Shown piece by piece: positions 26,734-35,154 of a DNA stretch of 64,000 bases. The stretch's first letter is position 1, and each line of letters begins with the position of its first letter. The position numbers were made by a program, and so were the translations under genes. The notes under the pieces were generated by a model. The model had not been told where the DNA came from, made no database searches, and saw nothing but the letters and a program-made list of their open reading frames with translations. This DNA is from Alicyclobacillus hesperidum (lineage in GTDB: Bacteria; Bacillota; Bacilli; Alicyclobacillales; Alicyclobacillaceae): assembly GCF_900107035.1 (NCBI RefSeq), contig NZ_FNOJ01000005.1, positions 111,101 through 175,100 on the forward strand, written 5' to 3'.

Positions 26734-26774
26734 CCCATCTCCTCAAATCATAGGATAGATGTCGAGGAGATGGG
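26734..26774 (+). promoter_or_regulatory. Inverted repeat covering the LCP gene ribosome site
   Basis: Perfect 11-bp arms at 26734-26744 and 26764-26774 with a 19-nt loop. The right arm contains the GAGGAG Shine-Dalgarno sequence of the LCP gene. In RNA the hairpin would hide it, or it may serve as terminator of the zinc-ribbon gene, although there is no T-run. Confidence 0.5.
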
Positions 26775-26775
26775 A

Positions 26776-27831
26776 GTGGTTTTCTTGACGGAAAAACCCA
26801 AGAAGCCATACAAAGGAAGACTTGCTAGCGCTGGACGCTACGCCGCCGTCGCGTTCGGCCTCCTCGCAGCCGCGGCGACATTCGTATATGGCAATCGCCA
26901 TATCCTCGCACACAAGTTCGCGCCGGCCACAGGCTCATCAAGCCATCCAATACAGCCGCAAATCTGGCCTCATGCCCAAATGAGTCACATCGGCTCCGCG
27001 ACCAGGCAAACCATTCTGTTCATCGGAAGCGATGAGCGGCCAAAACAGGGCAATGGCAACTCCGATGTTTTGATGGTCGCAAGCCTTGACGATGAACATC
27101 GCCGAATTGAACTTCTGTCCATTCCGCGCGATACCCAAGTGCCTTTTCCGGACGGCCACTATCACAAAATCAATGACGCTTTGGCAGAAGGAGGTCCATC
27201 GCTCACATGCGGTCTGGTCGAACAGTTAATTGGCATGCCCATCGATCACTATGCCTTGACCGAATTTGACGGACTCGTGCGCATCGTCGACCGCATGGGC
27301 GGTATTGACATCAACGTCCCGCGAAATATGTACTATCGCACCGGGGACAAAAAGTATGGGATTATTCGATTGCACAAAGGCACGCAACATCTCACCGGCG
27401 AGCAAGCGTTGGGTTTCGTCCGCTATCGGCACGACGCATTAGGCGATATCGGCCGCACCGAACGACAGCAAGCATTTCTCGTTGCCGTCAAAAACCAACT
27501 GCTCCGCCCAGAGACCATTCCGCAACTGCCCGCAATCGCGTACGATCTTTTACGCAGCGTGGACACCGATCTGACCGCAGTCGATCTCGGCCGGCTCATT
27601 GCGCATGCGCACACGTATCGCTCCTACAGCACCATCCACGCAACACTGCCGGGATCGTTTCACGATCCGGACGCAACGAGACCGGGCGATTTAAGCTACT
27701 GGATCGTGAATCCAAAAGAGGCCCACTATGTCGCCAAGCGCTTCTTTATCGATGGAGTCGTTCCCAAAAACACCATTCAGGATCCCCAATTGACCCGCAC
27801 TTGGACGACACCTGCCGACTCAGATCATTGA
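26776..27831 (+). CDS. LytR-CpsA-Psr family cell-wall polymer transferase
   Basis: LCP enzymes attach teichoic acids or other glycopolymers from lipid carriers to peptidoglycan on the outer face of the membrane. After a short cytoplasmic stretch and one membrane segment (about 18-36, YAAVAFGLLAAAATFVYG), the LCP domain shows LFIGSDERPKQGNGNSDVL, LSIPRDTQVPFPDGHYHKIN and GFVRYRHDALGDIGRTERQQ, including the Arg and Asp that bind pyrophosphate lipid. GTG 26776 is 6 bp from GAGGAG and preferred over ATG 26770; TTG 26785 is also possible. Confidence 0.9.
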   Translation: MVFLTEKPKKPYKGRLASAGRYAAVAFGLLAAAATFVYGNRHILAHKFAPATGSSSHPIQPQIWPHAQMSHIGSATRQTILFIGSDERPKQGNGNSDVLMVASLDDEHRRIELLSIPRDTQVPFPDGHYHKINDALAEGGPSLTCGLVEQLIGMPIDHYALTEFDGLVRIVDRMGGIDINVPRNMYYRTGDKKYGIIRLHKGTQHLTGEQALGFVRYRHDALGDIGRTERQQAFLVAVKNQLLRPETIPQLPAIAYDLLRSVDTDLTAVDLGRLIAHAHTYRSYSTIHATLPGSFHDPDATRPGDLSYWIVNPKEAHYVAKRFFIDGVVPKNTIQDPQLTRTWTTPADSDH

Positions 27832-27845
27832 ACGAAGCAGCAAAT

Positions 27846-27870
27846 GAGCGGCGCATGTTAGACGCCGCTC
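27846..27870 (+). terminator. Hairpin between convergent LCP and glycosyltransferase genes
   Basis: A perfect 8-bp GC-rich stem (27846-27853 with 27863-27870) and a 9-nt loop. It overlaps the last codons of the opposite-strand GT2-GtrA gene. The plus-strand T-run is short. Confidence 0.5.
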
Positions 27871-29012
27871 TTCGCACGTGTGAATGCAGTCGATGCCGAT
27901 TCTCGCGTGACCACGATATCGCCACGTTCACGATGCTCAATTTCTCGCCATGTCACCCTGTTGTTCATCACGTATGACCACACCGTTGAAACGAGAATGC
28001 CAACGGCTTGTCCAATTGGAACAATCAAGCCGATCCGTTCACAGGTATGCATCACAAGCGTCGTAATCAGGATGCCGACGAGCGAAATCGCGACAAAGAT
28101 TGGTAGCTTCACATTCCATTTGCGGCCCGCCCCCTGCGAGCGCCAAGTAATTTGATCGTTCCAAATGTAATTGCTCAACATGGCGACAAGGGAAGCGAGA
28201 ATGGACGCCATGGTATCCTTCATATGAAATCCATAGAGCAAGATGGACAGTACCACCTCATTGACGATCACGCCGCTTGCCCCGATGATACAGAACAAGA
28301 AGAACCGTCTATCACTGGGGCTTTGTGAGACCAAGCGCACAAGGTGCCGGAAATAGTTCCACTGTTCATGCATGCTCATTTTCGATTCGCCGGCATCACG
28401 GGCCAAAAAAGAATACGCGATTTCGTGAACCGTTCGATAGTGCCCCTTCACCAACACTTCAATCAGGATCTTCCAACCAATCGGATCGAGCTCGGCGCCT
28501 GCTACCACGTCGCGCTGCAAGCCGAAGAATCCACTCGTGCAATCCGAAATACGCCGTAGACGGTGTAATGCAATTTGCCCGATCACGCGCGCAGTCCACG
28601 AAACCAACTTTCGGAATGGCCCTAATCCTCCGTCCGATCCACCTTCGACAAAGCGACTTGGAATCACGATATCGGTACCCTGTTTAAGTCGTTCATACAT
28701 CGCAGGAAGCAACTCAGGAGGATGCTGCAAATCTGCATCCATCACGATGAAATAACGGCCCTGAGCCAACTTGAATCCTTGCACAACAGCACTGGCTAAC
28801 CCGCGCTCACCATTTCGATGATGCACATGCACACGCTCGTCCGTCGCTGCCAGCTCGGCCAACACCTCTAGTGTTTCGTCAGAACTATCGTCGACGAACC
28901 AGATCTCATATAAGACATCACGCAGAGATGCCATGGCTTCGTGAATACGCCGCACGATCGGACGAATGTTATCCTTTTCATTATAGGACGGAATAATAAT
29001 ACTTAAGTCCAA
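27858..29012 (-). CDS. GT2 glycosyltransferase fused to GtrA-like membrane domain
   Basis: A polyprenyl-phosphate sugar synthase-type enzyme. The N-terminal GT2 domain (about 1-230) resembles dolichol-phosphate mannosyltransferase, with SIIIPSYNEKDNI, IWFVDDSSDETLEVL and VMDADLQHPPELLP (DxD). The C-terminal 130 residues form about four membrane segments of GtrA type (FFLFCIIGASGVIVNEVVL ... ILVSTVWSYVMNNRVTW). GtrA is thought to flip the lipid-linked sugar, so synthesis and flipping are joined in one chain. TTG start with AAGGAG 7 bp upstream. Confidence 0.9.
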   Translation of the reverse strand: MDLSIIIPSYNEKDNIRPIVRRIHEAMASLRDVLYEIWFVDDSSDETLEVLAELAATDERVHVHHRNGERGLASAVVQGFKLAQGRYFIVMDADLQHPPELLPAMYERLKQGTDIVIPSRFVEGGSDGGLGPFRKLVSWTARVIGQIALHRLRRISDCTSGFFGLQRDVVAGAELDPIGWKILIEVLVKGHYRTVHEIAYSFLARDAGESKMSMHEQWNYFRHLVRLVSQSPSDRRFFLFCIIGASGVIVNEVVLSILLYGFHMKDTMASILASLVAMLSNYIWNDQITWRSQGAGRKWNVKLPIFVAISLVGILITTLVMHTCERIGLIVPIGQAVGILVSTVWSYVMNNRVTWREIEHRERGDIVVTRESASTAFTRAKSGV

Positions 29013-29066
29013 GTTGACAACTCCTTTGGTCTGCTCACCGTAGCGAGTTCGACCATCCTCAAAGCA

Positions 29067-29306
29067 CTATGGCCACCAATAGCCTGTGTGCATCGCCAAC
29101 CAATCCTGCTCAATGAGCGAACCGATGGGATAATACGGTGCCAGAACAGGATAGCTGTTGACAAACCACTGAGCTTCTTCGGACGAACCCTTACGCAACC
29201 ACCAAGGAAGCAAACCCATTCCTTGCCCCAACCACAAAGGCTCTTCTAAATCCTCGTACCAATCGTACCACGTATCGGGTTCCCTCGCGTCACCATTTTG
29301 CACCAT
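29067..29306 (-). CDS. Aromatic-rich small hypothetical protein
   Basis: A 79-residue protein, unrecognised, very rich in Trp and Tyr (WYDWYEDLEEPLWLGQG, TGYWWP at the C-terminus). It has no clear membrane segment and no cysteine. A GGGAGG site lies 7 bp before the ATG, which supports a real gene. It sits between the GT2-GtrA gene and a dehydrogenase gene, all on the minus strand. A coat or surface role is possible but not shown. Confidence 0.65.
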   Translation of the reverse strand: MVQNGDAREPDTWYDWYEDLEEPLWLGQGMGLLPWWLRKGSSEEAQWFVNSYPVLAPYYPIGSLIEQDWLAMHTGYWWP

Positions 29307-29339
29307 GCCGAGCCCTCCCGTATGAGAGACTCCTATAGC

Positions 29340-30221
29340 TTATGCCTGACGCTCGCCTCCGGTTTGCGCAGCCATAAAGGCGACCAGCGAAGCCATATCG
29401 AGATCGCCAAATCCTGATGCGACAGCCTCGCTCATCACAGATGCAGCGGTCGATGCCAAAGGAAGTCGCCCATGTACCACTTCCGCCTGACGCAATAGAA
29501 GCCGCATGTCCTTCAACAGATGCTTTAACGCGAACTGAGCGGGATAGTCATCCGTGACGACAAGTTGCCGTTTCGCAGACAAAACTGGCGACCAAATAGA
29601 ACTCGCTTCCAGAACATCAAATACCGTCTCACGCGCGAAGCCGCTAAGTTCGCCATAGATGACCGTTTCTGCCATCGTTTCCATGACGACACCCAGAAAT
29701 GAATTCACCAACAGCTTCATCGCCGCACCTTGGCCGACACCACCCAAATAAAATGACTTGCGTGCCATGGCAGCAAGGAGAGGCTCTGCTTGCGCAAAGT
29801 CGTCAACTTGACCGCCAGCTACAACTACCAAGGCTGCATCCTGAGCGGGTTTCACCGATCCGAGAACTGGGGCTTCAAGATACCGCAAACCAAAGCTATT
29901 TATACGATCCGCCAATCGACGACTTTCCTCGACGCCTATGGTGCTCATATTCACCACGAGCGTACCCTGTTCCATGCTTTCAACTGCACCCGAGTCAAAC
30001 AACACGGATTCGACTGCAGCAAAGTCTGACACCATCACGAATACGACATCCTGAACAGCTACCGCGTTATGCACATCGAGTGCGACCGTCACATTTTCAG
30101 GCATATCTTGCGCGAACGGTTTCACGGTTCGATTGTACGCCGTGATGGAATGGCCCAAGCGCGCTAGGTTTTGCACCATGGGTACCCCCATATTGCCAAG
30201 ACCCAACCAGCCAAGTTTCAC
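29340..30221 (-). CDS. 3-hydroxyisobutyrate dehydrogenase-family NAD(P) oxidoreductase
   Basis: A beta-hydroxyacid dehydrogenase of 293 residues. It has the Rossmann motif GWLGLGNMGVPMVQNLARLG, the substrate motif EAPVLGSVKPAQDAALVVVAGG and the catalytic lysine region GQGAAMKLLVNSFLG. Substrate could be 3-hydroxyisobutyrate, tartronate semialdehyde or a glyoxylate-type acid. The GTG start overlaps the stop of the upstream MarR gene by 4 bp, so the pair forms one operon. Confidence 0.88.
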   Translation of the reverse strand: MKLGWLGLGNMGVPMVQNLARLGHSITAYNRTVKPFAQDMPENVTVALDVHNAVAVQDVVFVMVSDFAAVESVLFDSGAVESMEQGTLVVNMSTIGVEESRRLADRINSFGLRYLEAPVLGSVKPAQDAALVVVAGGQVDDFAQAEPLLAAMARKSFYLGGVGQGAAMKLLVNSFLGVVMETMAETVIYGELSGFARETVFDVLEASSIWSPVLSAKRQLVVTDDYPAQFALKHLLKDMRLLLRQAEVVHGRLPLASTAASVMSEAVASGFGDLDMASLVAFMAAQTGGERQA

Positions 30222-30697
30222 TCCGCTTCACCCTTTCTTCCGTGACAGGGCGCATCGCACTCGTTGTCTAAAATTTCCACCATACGTTCCAGCAAGTTTA
30301 GAAATTGCCGCGCATCGTCTTCACCGAGCTTGTCCAACAAGTCCCCCAATTTTTTTGTTCGCTCGATGGACAACAACCTTAATTGACGTTTTCCATCTTC
30401 CGTCAAACTCACATAGACAACCCGACGATCTTCATTGGACCTGACCCTCTCGACATAATGTAACCTGACCAGCTCGTCGCACACTTGCGTGATGGCACCC
30501 GGGCTCAATCCAGCAATACGGGCGATTTCAGATGATTTTGCCTGCTGAACAAAGCTCAGGTACCGCATGACAAAGAGCTGTGTGGTCGTTAAGCCGGATT
30601 TGTTCTCAGGGAAATGCGCACGCATGCCACGCACGAAGCGTTCCACAATAGTATCCAGCTTTTGAACGATATCCAGACGCTCTGTGTTCACCGACAT
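30218..30697 (-). CDS. MarR-family transcriptional regulator
   Basis: A 159-residue winged-helix protein with IARIAGLSPGAITQVCDELV (recognition helix) and the wing SNEDRRVVYVSLTEDGKR. It is cotranscribed with the dehydrogenase gene by a 4-bp stop/start overlap and probably controls that operon. The inducer is unknown. Confidence 0.9.
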   Translation of the reverse strand: MSVNTERLDIVQKLDTIVERFVRGMRAHFPENKSGLTTTQLFVMRYLSFVQQAKSSEIARIAGLSPGAITQVCDELVRLHYVERVRSNEDRRVVYVSLTEDGKRQLRLLSIERTKKLGDLLDKLGEDDARQFLNLLERMVEILDNECDAPCHGRKGEAE

Positions 30698-30766
30698 TCA
30701 CTCCAAATCAAAGATACAGGCAGCCCGCCCATAACGCATGGCAGCTGCCGTGCTCACATCCGGGGA

Positions 30767-31450
30767 TTAGCGAGGCATACGTTGCTCTGTCTCATGAGAC
30801 GATCGCGACGATTTTGATACGCGTTTGCGCAACAGCGTACCAAACCACACTAAAGCAGCGAGCGGTATGCAACCGATGATGATATAAATCCAGTTGCCGA
30901 ACACCCCTGCATAGACCAGTGCCACACCAAGATAATAAGGTAGCATCGCGACTACCGCAGTCCATGTGTACGACCACAGCGTGGTCGCAGGAATCATGCC
31001 TGCGACATAGTTGACGACAAACGCAGGCACCGGTAGCAGACGAGCGAGCAATAGACCCCAGCTTCCCCATTCGCGAACCCAGAGGTTAACCTGGTCAAAC
31101 CGCTCGTGTGACGCAACACGCCCAAGCATGATGCGAGTAAAATGGCGGGCAATGAAATAAATGATAATGGAACTGATGGTAGAGCCAATCCAAGCATACG
31201 CAGTCCCATACAAAACGCCAAACACTCGTAAAAATATGATGAGTAGGCCCTCTGACGGGATGGGTGTGAGGCACCAAATAACCATCAAAATGATTCCGTA
31301 AATAATGCCCCAAAATCCCCACGACTGTATGAGTTCCGTCAGTCTATGATTTCTATCTAGATACAGTACCACACCGGCCATCGCAGCGCCCAAGACGACC
31401 ATTGAAATGGTGCGCCAATCGGTGAGTAACTGTTTGATGAATCCCGCCAC
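30767..31450 (-). CDS. TVP38/TMEM64 (VTT/DedA-like) membrane protein
   Basis: A polytopic protein of about 227 residues in the VTT/DedA superfamily, thought to act in lipid scrambling or membrane homeostasis. Family signatures are GSTISSIIIYFIARHFTR and RLLPVPAFVVNYVAGM. I place the start at GTG 31450, 8 bp after GAGGAG. The open frame continues to 31564, but that part looks unlike the family and runs towards the terminator of the upstream gene. Confidence 0.85.
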   Translation of the reverse strand: MAGFIKQLLTDWRTISMVVLGAAMAGVVLYLDRNHRLTELIQSWGFWGIIYGIILMVIWCLTPIPSEGLLIIFLRVFGVLYGTAYAWIGSTISSIIIYFIARHFTRIMLGRVASHERFDQVNLWVREWGSWGLLLARLLPVPAFVVNYVAGMIPATTLWSYTWTAVVAMLPYYLGVALVYAGVFGNWIYIIIGCIPLAALVWFGTLLRKRVSKSSRSSHETEQRMPR

Positions 31451-31530
31451 GCCCACGACTCCTCGCTCAACTATCCACTCTTCCTTCACAGTATCAGACC
31501 ACGAGCAAACGTTCAAACGTTTCCCTAGCC

Positions 31531-31565
31531 AAAAACGTGAACTGCCGCTCAAACGACAGTTCACG
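31531..31565 (-). terminator. Rho-independent terminator
   Basis: A perfect 9-bp stem (31536-31544 with 31557-31565) and a 12-nt loop, followed on the minus strand by TTTTT. It lies 8 bp beyond the stop of the small gene at 31573. Confidence 0.75.
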
Positions 31566-31572
31566 CTTTGCG

Positions 31573-31767
31573 TTACACAGGATCGATGGGTGACGTGCGT
31601 TTGCTCCCGATCCGCTTGGAGTCCTCAGGCTTCGGTGCCAAAGAGTGATCATGGATTGTCGTGTGGATGGCATAGCGCTCTGCAATTTCGCGATCGCGCT
31701 CCATGAGTTCGTGCTGATCGAAATTCCGCATCGGCGGCCCTGGCTTGCGATGTGTCTGACCTTGCAC
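31573..31767 (-). CDS. Small hydrophilic hypothetical protein
   Basis: A protein of about 64 residues, rich in charge and His (HELMERDREIAERYAIHTTI). Unrecognised. GTG at 31767 lies 6 bp after GGAGGG; an ATG two codons earlier directly abuts that site. A clean terminator follows the stop, so it is probably a single-gene transcript. Confidence 0.65.
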   Translation of the reverse strand: MQGQTHRKPGPPMRNFDQHELMERDREIAERYAIHTTIHDHSLAPKPEDSKRIGSKRTSPIDPV

Positions 31768-31859
31768 AAACATCCCTCCCTCGTGCCTTTACCCTGCCCG
31801 CCTGTGGTGAAGCTATGTATACCAAAAGGGAGGGTGAAATCTCCATAAGTGGCGAGCCT

Positions 31860-32387
31860 TTATCGAATGGATGTAGCGAGGCCTTGGCCAAGGTCCCGCT
31901 CCATGACGTAATATTCAAGCCCAGACGTATCAACGTGCGTTGCGATCCGCACAAAGCCTGCCTTCTCGAACATCCGCCAAGAAGCCCGATTTCTGGCCAG
32001 CACTTTATGTGCCACGAGCTTTGACCAACCGAGTTCTGTAGCCAAGCGAACCAACCTTTCGATAACCATCGTACCAATGCCCATCCCACGCCATCGCGAA
32101 TCCCCGATGACGATGGGCAACATATCTTTACACAAGGTCACATCGCCGACCATGAACCAGTCTTTGCGACCCATTCTCCTTTCAATGGCAAAGGAATGCC
32201 CACGACTCGCGAGCCACGTGTACATTCGAACAATCTGGCGCTCATCATAAGGGGCATCCGTTGTACCCTCAAGCCATTCCACTAATTCGGCATCATACCA
32301 CCGGATAGCAATAGGCAGATCGCGCCGCAAATGAAATGGACGGAGACGCCAAGCCCCGTCCGCCAGCCGCAAAGTATCGGACATCAT
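31860..32387 (-). CDS. GNAT-family N-acetyltransferase
   Basis: A 175-residue acetyl-CoA-dependent transferase of the RimJ/RimL type. The acetyl-CoA loop is seen in DSRWRGMGIGTMVIERLVRLA and the later strand in VLARNRASWRMFEKAGFVRI. Substrate unknown. The ATG overlaps the rpiA stop by 4 bp, so it is translated from the rpiA message. Confidence 0.85.
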   Translation of the reverse strand: MMSDTLRLADGAWRLRPFHLRRDLPIAIRWYDAELVEWLEGTTDAPYDERQIVRMYTWLASRGHSFAIERRMGRKDWFMVGDVTLCKDMLPIVIGDSRWRGMGIGTMVIERLVRLATELGWSKLVAHKVLARNRASWRMFEKAGFVRIATHVDTSGLEYYVMERDLGQGLATSIR

Positions 32388-33061
32388 GGTGAATCCGCAC
32401 GCGACAACGTCTCGACACTATCGGCTCGCCCCACGATGACAGCGTCGGCCATGTTAATGAATAGTCCGGTCTCGACGACGCCCGTGATCGCCTTGAGGAC
32501 GTCTTGCAACCGACCCGGATCGGCGACAGAGTCGAAGACGGTGTCTAGAATATAATTGTGGTTATCGGTGACAAAAGGCACACCTTCCCGCTCGCGAAGC
32601 GTCCACTTACCGCCCAAGTTTGCGATCCGTTGAGCCGTCGTTTCCCATGCAAAGGGAACCACTTCAATGGGAATCGAAAGGTTGGCGAAGGAATCATACA
32701 ACTTTCCGTCGTCGACGACGATAAGCAATTGATCAGACGCCGCCGCAACCAGCTTCTCGCGAAGCAGGGCACCGCCCCCACCCTTGATCAATTGAAAATC
32801 AGGTGTCACCGCGTCCGCGCCGTCGATGGTGAGATCCAGCCGCGGGCATGCTTGAAATGTCGTCAACGGAATATGTAACTCTTTCGCAAGTGCCTCGGTG
32901 GCGGCAGACGTAGGAATACCGACAATGCGCAATCCTGCGGCAACACGCCGACCCAGTTCCACAATGGTATAGTAGACGGTCGACCCGGTCCCGAGTCCCA
33001 CCTTCATGCCGTCCTTCACATAATTGGCTGCTTCCACTCCAGCGAGTTCCTTTTTGTTCAT
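32384..33061 (-). CDS. rpiA: Ribose-5-phosphate isomerase A
   Basis: It interconverts ribose-5-phosphate and ribulose-5-phosphate in the pentose phosphate pathway. Motifs: VGLGTGSTVYYTI (phosphate loop), DLTIDGADAVTPDFQLIKGGGGALLREK (residues about 80-107, catalytic Asp and Lys) and VDDGKLYDSF. I choose the ATG at 33061, 8 bp after GGAG, over an in-frame GTG 9 bp earlier, giving 225 residues. The downstream GNAT gene overlaps by 4 bp. Confidence 0.95.
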   Translation of the reverse strand: MNKKELAGVEAANYVKDGMKVGLGTGSTVYYTIVELGRRVAAGLRIVGIPTSAATEALAKELHIPLTTFQACPRLDLTIDGADAVTPDFQLIKGGGGALLREKLVAAASDQLLIVVDDGKLYDSFANLSIPIEVVPFAWETTAQRIANLGGKWTLREREGVPFVTDNHNYILDTVFDSVADPGRLQDVLKAITGVVETGLFINMADAVIVGRADSVETLSRADSP

Positions 33062-33103
33062 AGCCTTCACTCCAGCTCATTTACATACATGGCGCCCGCC
33101 ACT

Positions 33104-34555
33104 TTAGAGAATCGGCGACAGCAGTCGCGCACACGATTCTGCAATACGTTCAAAGCGCGGTCGACCATTGTACATCTTCAATGTCAATCTATCACACTTG
33201 GTGAGATCCTGCTCAAAAATGTCGGCCAACTCACCCGCCTTAGCGCGATCGTAGAGAATGGCGTTGACCTCGAAATTGAGTTTAAAACTGCGGATGTCGA
33301 TGTTCGCGGTCCCCACCGAGGCCACGGCGCGATCGACAACGACCGTCTTCGCATGTAAAAAACCATCGCCATACAAGTAGCATTTCACGCCAACCTGCAG
33401 CAACTCCCCCAAATAAAAACGCGACGCCCAAAATACCCAAATGTGATCAGCTTTTTGCGGCAACATGACGCGGACGTCAATACCCGAGAGTGCCGCCGTT
33501 TTGAGCGCGGTCAGCAAACTGTCATCCGGGATGAAGTATGGTGTTTGAATGTAGACGCTCTGTTTGGCAGCGTAAATCATCTTGATGTATGCGTTGCGAA
33601 TTTGCTCCCACGCAGTGTCCGGACCACTCGCCACCACCTGCATGCCGACGCCGCCAAGGCTGGACTGCGCTCGTCTGAAATAGCGGTCCTCAAACTCGAT
33701 GGGATCTCGCGATGAAGAGTTCCAATCCAGCAAAAAGATGGATTGCAGTTCAACAATGGCACTCCCCGTTATGCGCAGATGCGTATCTCGCCAGAATCCG
33801 AAGCGCTCGACGCGCCCCAAGTACTCGTCGCCAACATTAAATCCACCCACGTAGGCAATTTTCCCGTCGATCACGACGACCTTTCGATGATTGCGATTGT
33901 TCATCCGCAAATTGATATACGGGATGCGAGATGGAAAGAAGGCAGCCACCTGTCCCCCAGCCGCCTCGAGACGGCGGAAAAATGATTTGGGTGTCCACGC
34001 ACAGCCGACGGCGTCGTAGAGCAATCGAACTTCCACCCCCGCTTTGGCGCGTTCGGCAAGCGCCGCTACAAGCCGCTCGCCAAGGCCATCTGGGCGAAAA
34101 ATATAGTATTCAAGATGAATATGATCCTGCGCGCGAGCTATATCCGCGAGCAAGGCTTCAAATTTATCTTTGCCATTGGTGAATACCTGCACCCCGTTGT
34201 CCTGCGTATAGACTGCGTATGCGGTCGTCAGGTTCATGGCGATTAAATCTTGGTATTGTTTTGCTGCCGGATCGTTATACTGCATGCCCCCGCCTTGGGC
34301 AAGCTGCCGTTGCTGGCGCTCAGCCAGACGGGCGACCCACGTTGCATTGCGCAAACGAAAACGAGCTAAACGAAAACGACTAATATGCTGACCAAACAAT
34401 ACATAGAGAAGAAAACCGCCAATCGGTATAAACAGAAGAACCATCAGCCATGCCCAAGTGACAGCGGCGTTGTGACGTTCGACAAAAATGATGACCGCGG
34501 CCGTTCCAACATCGACCACGAAGATGACAACATACAGTAGATGTAAAACCGACAT
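33104..34555 (-). CDS. cls: Cardiolipin synthase
   Basis: It condenses two phosphatidylglycerol molecules to cardiolipin in the membrane. Two N-terminal membrane segments (LYVVIFVVDVGTAAVIIFV, then TWAWLMVLLFIPIGGFLLYV) precede two HKD phospholipase-D motifs, NHRKVVVIDGKIAYVGGFN and HAKTVVVDRAVASVGTANID. The ATG at 34555 gives 483 residues, close to B. subtilis ClsA. An in-frame TTG at 34594 would add 13 residues. Confidence 0.94.
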   Translation of the reverse strand: MSVLHLLYVVIFVVDVGTAAVIIFVERHNAAVTWAWLMVLLFIPIGGFLLYVLFGQHISRFRLARFRLRNATWVARLAERQQRQLAQGGGMQYNDPAAKQYQDLIAMNLTTAYAVYTQDNGVQVFTNGKDKFEALLADIARAQDHIHLEYYIFRPDGLGERLVAALAERAKAGVEVRLLYDAVGCAWTPKSFFRRLEAAGGQVAAFFPSRIPYINLRMNNRNHRKVVVIDGKIAYVGGFNVGDEYLGRVERFGFWRDTHLRITGSAIVELQSIFLLDWNSSSRDPIEFEDRYFRRAQSSLGGVGMQVVASGPDTAWEQIRNAYIKMIYAAKQSVYIQTPYFIPDDSLLTALKTAALSGIDVRVMLPQKADHIWVFWASRFYLGELLQVGVKCYLYGDGFLHAKTVVVDRAVASVGTANIDIRSFKLNFEVNAILYDRAKAGELADIFEQDLTKCDRLTLKMYNGRPRFERIAESCARLLSPIL

Positions 34556-34617
34556 GATGGCGATAACTCCAATCCTGAGTACATCGTCTAACAATGTTTA
34601 GCTTGTCCGGTATATAA

Positions 34618-34644
34618 GTGCGTGACGAACATTTCGTCACGCAC
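34618..34644 (-). terminator. Hairpin that contains the stop codon of the 34-residue gene
   Basis: A perfect 12-bp stem (34618-34629 with 34633-34644) with a 3-nt loop. The TGA of the small gene lies inside its 5' arm on the minus strand, and TTATAT follows. It fits a compact terminator just upstream of cls. Confidence 0.6.
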
Positions 34645-34741
34645 GTGCCCGCCAGTACGTGTAGACCACTGGCGCGAATGCGACACAAAAGGCGGCGACA
34701 GCCATCCATTTCAGGTAATCTTGTTGTATGCCATGCCACAT
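34637..34741 (-). CDS. 34-residue single-pass membrane peptide
   Basis: A short gene on the minus strand. The ATG at 34741 follows GGAGGA by about 10 bp. The product begins MWHGIQQDYLKWMAV and has one hydrophobic span (MAVAAFCVAFAPVVYTYW) ending with basic RARA. Its stop codon falls in a strong hairpin. It is too short for homology calls; the ribosome site, membrane span and terminator together make it credible. Function unknown; cls lies downstream. Confidence 0.6.
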   Translation of the reverse strand: MWHGIQQDYLKWMAVAAFCVAFAPVVYTYWRARA

Positions 34742-34762
34742 CGCTCGTCGATCCTCCACATC

Positions 34763-34799
34763 AGCCTCTTGCCATCAGCATATGCCCGGACAAGAGGCT
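34763..34799 (+). promoter_or_regulatory. Leader hairpin before the SMR gene
   Basis: A perfect 9-bp stem (34763-34771 with 34791-34799) and a 19-nt loop end 28 bp before the SMR ATG. It may be part of a leader RNA. I could not match it to a known riboswitch class. Confidence 0.35.
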
Positions 34800-34827
34800 A
34801 TGGCACACTCAGAAAGGTGTAGATAAC

Positions 34828-35154
34828 ATGCCTTACTTTTTTCTAGCCGTCGCCATTGCGAGTGAGATTTGTGCAACGTCGTTGCTCAAAGTGACAGATG
34901 GTTTCACCAAGTTATGGCCGAGTATTGGCGTCGTTCTGGGGTACGCACTGTCGTTTTATTCACTATCCCAGGCATTAAAACACATTCCCCTTGGCCCCGC
35001 ATACGCGATATGGTCAGGTATTGGTACAGCAGCCACGACCTTGATTGGTTTGTTGGTGTGGAAGCAGTCCATTTCAATTCCCTCGGCGATTGGTTTGGGA
35101 CTCATCGTGGCAGGCGTCATCATCCTCAATTTGTCTCCCACTTCTCATTCGTGA
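34828..35154 (+). CDS. Small multidrug resistance (SMR) family exporter
   Basis: A 108-residue, four-segment proton antiporter of the EmrE/QacC type. It has the essential Glu13 in VAIASEICATSLLK, and ALKHIPLGPAYAIWSGIGT as the family segment 3. SMR proteins export quaternary ammonium compounds or guanidinium. The ATG at 34828 has AAGGTG 9 bp upstream; the longer open frame before it lacks a start signal. The 3' end overlaps the convergent CDF gene by 10 bp. Confidence 0.92.
   Translation: MPYFFLAVAIASEICATSLLKVTDGFTKLWPSIGVVLGYALSFYSLSQALKHIPLGPAYAIWSGIGTAATTLIGLLVWKQSISIPSAIGLGLIVAGVIILNLSPTSHS

Noticed and set aside
34740..34827. Guanidine riboswitch before the SMR gene
   Set aside because: The hairpin loop lacks the ACGR loops of class II, and no class I or III core could be drawn.
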